Origin: Chitinophagales bacterium
GTDB taxonomy: Bacteria > Bacteroidota > Bacteroidia > Chitinophagales > UBA2359
Direction: 5' to 3'
Assembly (NCBI GenBank): GCA_020629335.1
Contig: JAHDDN010000023.1
Coordinates: 17,616 to 23,746, forward strand
Length of the DNA: 6,131 nucleotides
Made by a program: the position numbers and the translations under genes. Below the pieces are notes generated by a model. The model was not told the DNA's origin and made no database searches. It saw only the letters and a list, made by a program, of their open reading frames with translations. Each line of letters starts with the position of its first letter. The stretch's first letter is position 1. This document shows, piece after piece, positions 6,081 to 6,131 of this stretch.

Positions 6081-6116
6081 ATACTAACGTACTTACTACC
6101 AACATACTAACGTACT
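6081..6116. repeat. Pair of 13-bp direct repeats (ATACTAACGTACT)
   Basis: ATACTAACGTACT is present exactly at 6081-6093 and 6104-6116, a 23-base period, ending 6 bases before the ATG at 6123. Two copies spaced by about two helical turns immediately ahead of a start codon could be binding sites for a dimeric regulator or members of a short intergenic repeat family. No promoter element of the TAnnTTTG type is seen here. With only two copies this is not a CRISPR. Confidence 0.6.
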
Positions 6117-6122
6117 CAAAAA

Positions 6123-6131
6123 ATGTTCGAC
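6123..6131 (+). CDS. Start of a probable second MacB/FtsX-type permease (3' end outside the window)
   Basis: The last nine bases read ATG-TTC-GAC, encoding M-F-D, identical to the first three residues of the permease that begins at 4719. An in-frame TAA at 6108-6110 closes the frame upstream, and an A-rich leader precedes the ATG. In Bacteroidota, the ATPase-permease pair is often followed by a paralogous permease starting M-F-D and then a HlyD-type adaptor, so this is a likely second permease. Only three codons are visible, so the call rests on context and could be wrong. Confidence 0.45.

Noticed and set aside
6081..6116. CRISPR array
   Set aside because: There are only two 13-base repeats with a 10-base spacer and no cas gene in the window.

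Overview
The window looks like chromosomal DNA of a member of the Bacteroidota, probably a Cytophagales-like lineage (genus not determinable). The clues are AT-rich DNA, a TAnnTTTG-type -7 promoter element, no Shine-Dalgarno sequences ahead of the starts (A/T-rich leaders instead), and protein families with strong Bacteroidota flavour, above all the long helical protein at the left end and the permease beginning M-F-D-I-E-K-W. All genes lie on the + strand. No tRNA, rRNA, CRISPR array, transposase or phage gene was seen.

Layout. (1) 1-1377: the 3' part of a helical protein of unknown function whose start lies left of the window. (2) 1378-1585: a 208-base non-coding gap with several inverted repeats and a good promoter whose spacer is a 10-bp inverted repeat. 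(3) 1586-3445: a tight three-gene cluster of a cytoplasmic thioredoxin/peroxiredoxin-like protein (CNHC), an alpha/beta hydrolase with an intact Ser-Asp-His triad, and a DCC-family (DUF393) protein (CNLC). (4) 3446-3563: an AT-rich gap with inverted repeats. (5) 3564-5966: an ASCH-domain protein overlapping by 4 bases (ATGA) with an ABC ATPase, followed 16 bases later by a MacB/FtsX-type permease. (6) 5967-6122: a repeat-rich spacer with a 10-bp GC-rich inverted repeat, a tandem 12-bp repeat and a 13-bp direct repeat. (7) 6123-6131: the first three codons, M-F-D, of what is probably a second paralogous permease.

How they may work together. The 1586-3445 cluster is probably one transcript pairing two CxxC thiol proteins with a hydrolase; its substrate cannot be read from the sequence. 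The ABC genes encode an exporter of the MacB/LolCDE superfamily with separate ATPase and permease subunits. Such systems usually also have a second permease and a HlyD-type adaptor, which would lie to the right of the window. The ASCH gene is translationally coupled to the ATPase, an association that is not explained.

Most of the window is ordinary accessory-metabolic and transport content. The points most worth a second look are the ATG-TAA-GTG arrangement at the start of the hydrolase, the ASCH-ABC coupling, the palindromic promoter at 1518-1552, and the structured spacer between the two putative permease genes. I found no convincing evidence of a wholly new system.
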